From Gammaproteobacteria bacterium (lineage in GTDB: Bacteria > Pseudomonadota > Gammaproteobacteria > HK1), in the NCBI GenBank assembly GCA_020444775.1, contig JAGRHX010000545.1:1-6525 (forward strand): a DNA stretch of 6,525 bases. Reading direction: 5' to 3'. The translations under genes were made by a program, and so were the position numbers. This document shows positions 5,589-6,525 of this stretch, in pieces (positions within the stretch are counted from its first letter, which is position 1; every line of letters starts with the position of its first letter). The notes under the pieces were generated by a model that searched no databases, was not told the origin of the DNA, and saw nothing but the letters and a program-made list of their open reading frames with translations.

Positions 5589-5754
5589 ACGCACGCTCAG
5601 CGGTCCGGGCCCGAGTGACTGAACACGAGCCGACACACGCGGCCCGAGTGGCCACGTCCAGGCACGCCCCTTGTCCCGGATCCCTGGGGTCCTCAATCTC
5701 ACGTGTCCCGATCCAACCTGCGAACCCCTGACGTAAAAGGAACTCGACCACCGC

Positions 5755-6525
5755 ATGGCGTCCGATGATGCACAACGGCCGGTGCGCCGTCGAGGACGGT
5801 GCGGATGGGTGCTGGCTGGCTTGATGATACTGATTCCAGTCGGTCTGTTCGCGCTGGCCGGGACTCATTACCTCGATCATCGTGCGCATGCGCTCGCGGG
5901 CAACCATCTGGCCTCCGCGCGCATCTATCTCGAGCAGCAACGCGGCCACGTCGAGAAGTATCTCGAGCAGCAGGTGCTGACCACCAACCTGCCAACCCTG
6001 CTCGCCGAACGCACCCCAAAGCAGACCCTGGACGAGGTGCTGGCGACGCGGGCCGACGCGGCACGTCTGGATTTTCTCATCATCCTCGACCAGTCCGGCC
6101 GCGTGATCGCTTCGAGCAGTGGCACCCGGACAGGCACGCAGGTACCCGTGGGCTTCGTGCTGCGCGAGGCCTTGAACGGCGTGCTCACCTCCAGCTACGA
6201 GCGACTGGATGGAACCACCCTGCAAGCCATCTCCCCGCGGCTCGCCGACCGCGCGGGGCCAGCACGCCAGCCCGCCGCCGGCCCACCGGTGGCACCGCTC
6301 GGTCTGTTGATCAGCGCCGGCACGCATTTTCCGCTCACCAACGAACATGCCGATGCGGTCCTGTATGGCGGCATACTCTTGAACGATAACGTCGGCTTGA
6401 TCGAGCGACTTCGAGACGTGGTGTTTCCGGTCAGCGAGGGTGCGCCGCGGGTGGACGGCGTCACCGCCCTGTTTCTCGCAGGACGCCAGGTCGCGACCAG
6501 CTTGCAGTACCCGGACGACCCGGAC
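5755..6525 (+). CDS. Membrane-anchored sensor protein, Cache-like extracellular domain (C-terminus cut by window edge)
   Basis: The frame is open from ATG 5755 to the right edge, giving 257 residues. A short basic cytoplasmic start (RPVRRRGR at 8-15) precedes one transmembrane helix at about 17-36. A helical stretch with LEQQRGHVEKYLEQQV near 59-74 and then an alpha/beta region follow: LDFLIILDQSGRVIASSS near 106-123, and YGGILLNDNVGLIERL followed by TALFLAGRQVATS toward the end. This is the layout of a double-Cache/CHASE-type periplasmic ligand domain in histidine kinases, chemoreceptors and GGDEF proteins. The second transmembrane helix and output domain lie beyond the window, so the signalling class is unknown. 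Start: TAA at 5734-5736 closes the frame upstream; the GGAA site is 12 bases away, which is rather long. The gene is divergent from the LOG gene. The Cache assignment is from general pattern, not a search. Confidence 0.75.
   Translation, partial: MASDDAQRPVRRRGRCGWVLAGLMILIPVGLFALAGTHYLDHRAHALAGNHLASARIYLEQQRGHVEKYLEQQVLTTNLPTLLAERTPKQTLDEVLATRADAARLDFLIILDQSGRVIASSSGTRTGTQVPVGFVLREALNGVLTSSYERLDGTTLQAISPRLADRAGPARQPAAGPPVAPLGLLISAGTHFPLTNEHADAVLYGGILLNDNVGLIERLRDVVFPVSEGAPRVDGVTALFLAGRQVATSLQYPDDPD

Larger units (their letters stand above)
5463..5754. other. Divergent intergenic region between the LOG and sensor genes
   Basis: These 292 bases hold the leader hairpin of the LOG gene (5481-5509), an 8-bp tandem repeat at 5571-5588, a CACGTG palindrome at 5700-5705, and a GGAA ribosome site at 5739-5742 ahead of the sensor gene. 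Promoters for both genes should lie here, but I cannot point to a convincing -35/-10 pair. An antisense open frame runs through it but looks like a shadow of the sensor gene. Confidence 0.5.

Noticed and set aside
5443..6348. A 301-codon minus-strand open frame across the LOG/sensor intergenic region and the sensor gene
   Set aside because: The plus-strand frame has a transmembrane helix and a sensor-domain pattern; the antisense product shows no recognisable domain.

Overview
The window is GC-rich chromosomal DNA from a bacterium, most likely a proteobacterium of the gamma or beta class. This rests on the YhfA-type OsmC protein, the DctP-type TRAP periplasmic binding protein with a classic Sec signal peptide, the 292-residue LOG protein and the codon usage. 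I see no phage, transposon, CRISPR, rRNA or tRNA signature.

Layout, left to right. (1) Positions 1-1240, minus strand: most of an FAD-binding_2 family dehydrogenase/reductase, cut by the left edge at its C-terminus. (2) Positions 1241-1735: a 495-base divergent intergenic region with no convincing gene. (3) Positions 1736-2857, plus: an FMN-dependent 2-hydroxy-acid oxidase/dehydrogenase, probably starting at TTG. (4) Positions 2882-3298, minus: a small YhfA-like OsmC protein, convergent with the FMN enzyme. (5) Positions 3453-4505, plus: a TRAP transporter solute-binding protein with a signal peptide and six cysteines, without membrane subunits beside it. (6) A very strong hairpin at 4513-4568 between convergent genes. 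(7) Positions 4584-5462, minus: a LOG-family nucleotide-processing protein with a hairpin in its leader. (8) Positions 5755-6525, plus: the N-terminal part of a membrane-anchored sensor with a Cache-like extracellular domain, cut by the right edge.

The genes alternate strands, so this is not one operon. A reasonable but unproven reading is a carboxylate-use neighbourhood. The binding protein would capture an organic acid in the periplasm, the FMN enzyme would oxidise a 2-hydroxy acid, and the FAD enzyme would act on a C-C double or single bond of a carboxylate or enone. The LOG protein, OsmC protein and sensor look like independent genes.

I found no undescribed multi-gene system. The points most worth a second look are: an Arg-to-Cys change in the FMN-phosphate motif together with a shortened active-site loop in the hydroxy-acid oxidase; two strong hairpins at convergent gene ends, one of them inside the osmC coding end; the leader hairpin of the LOG gene; and the orphan six-cysteine TRAP binding protein.
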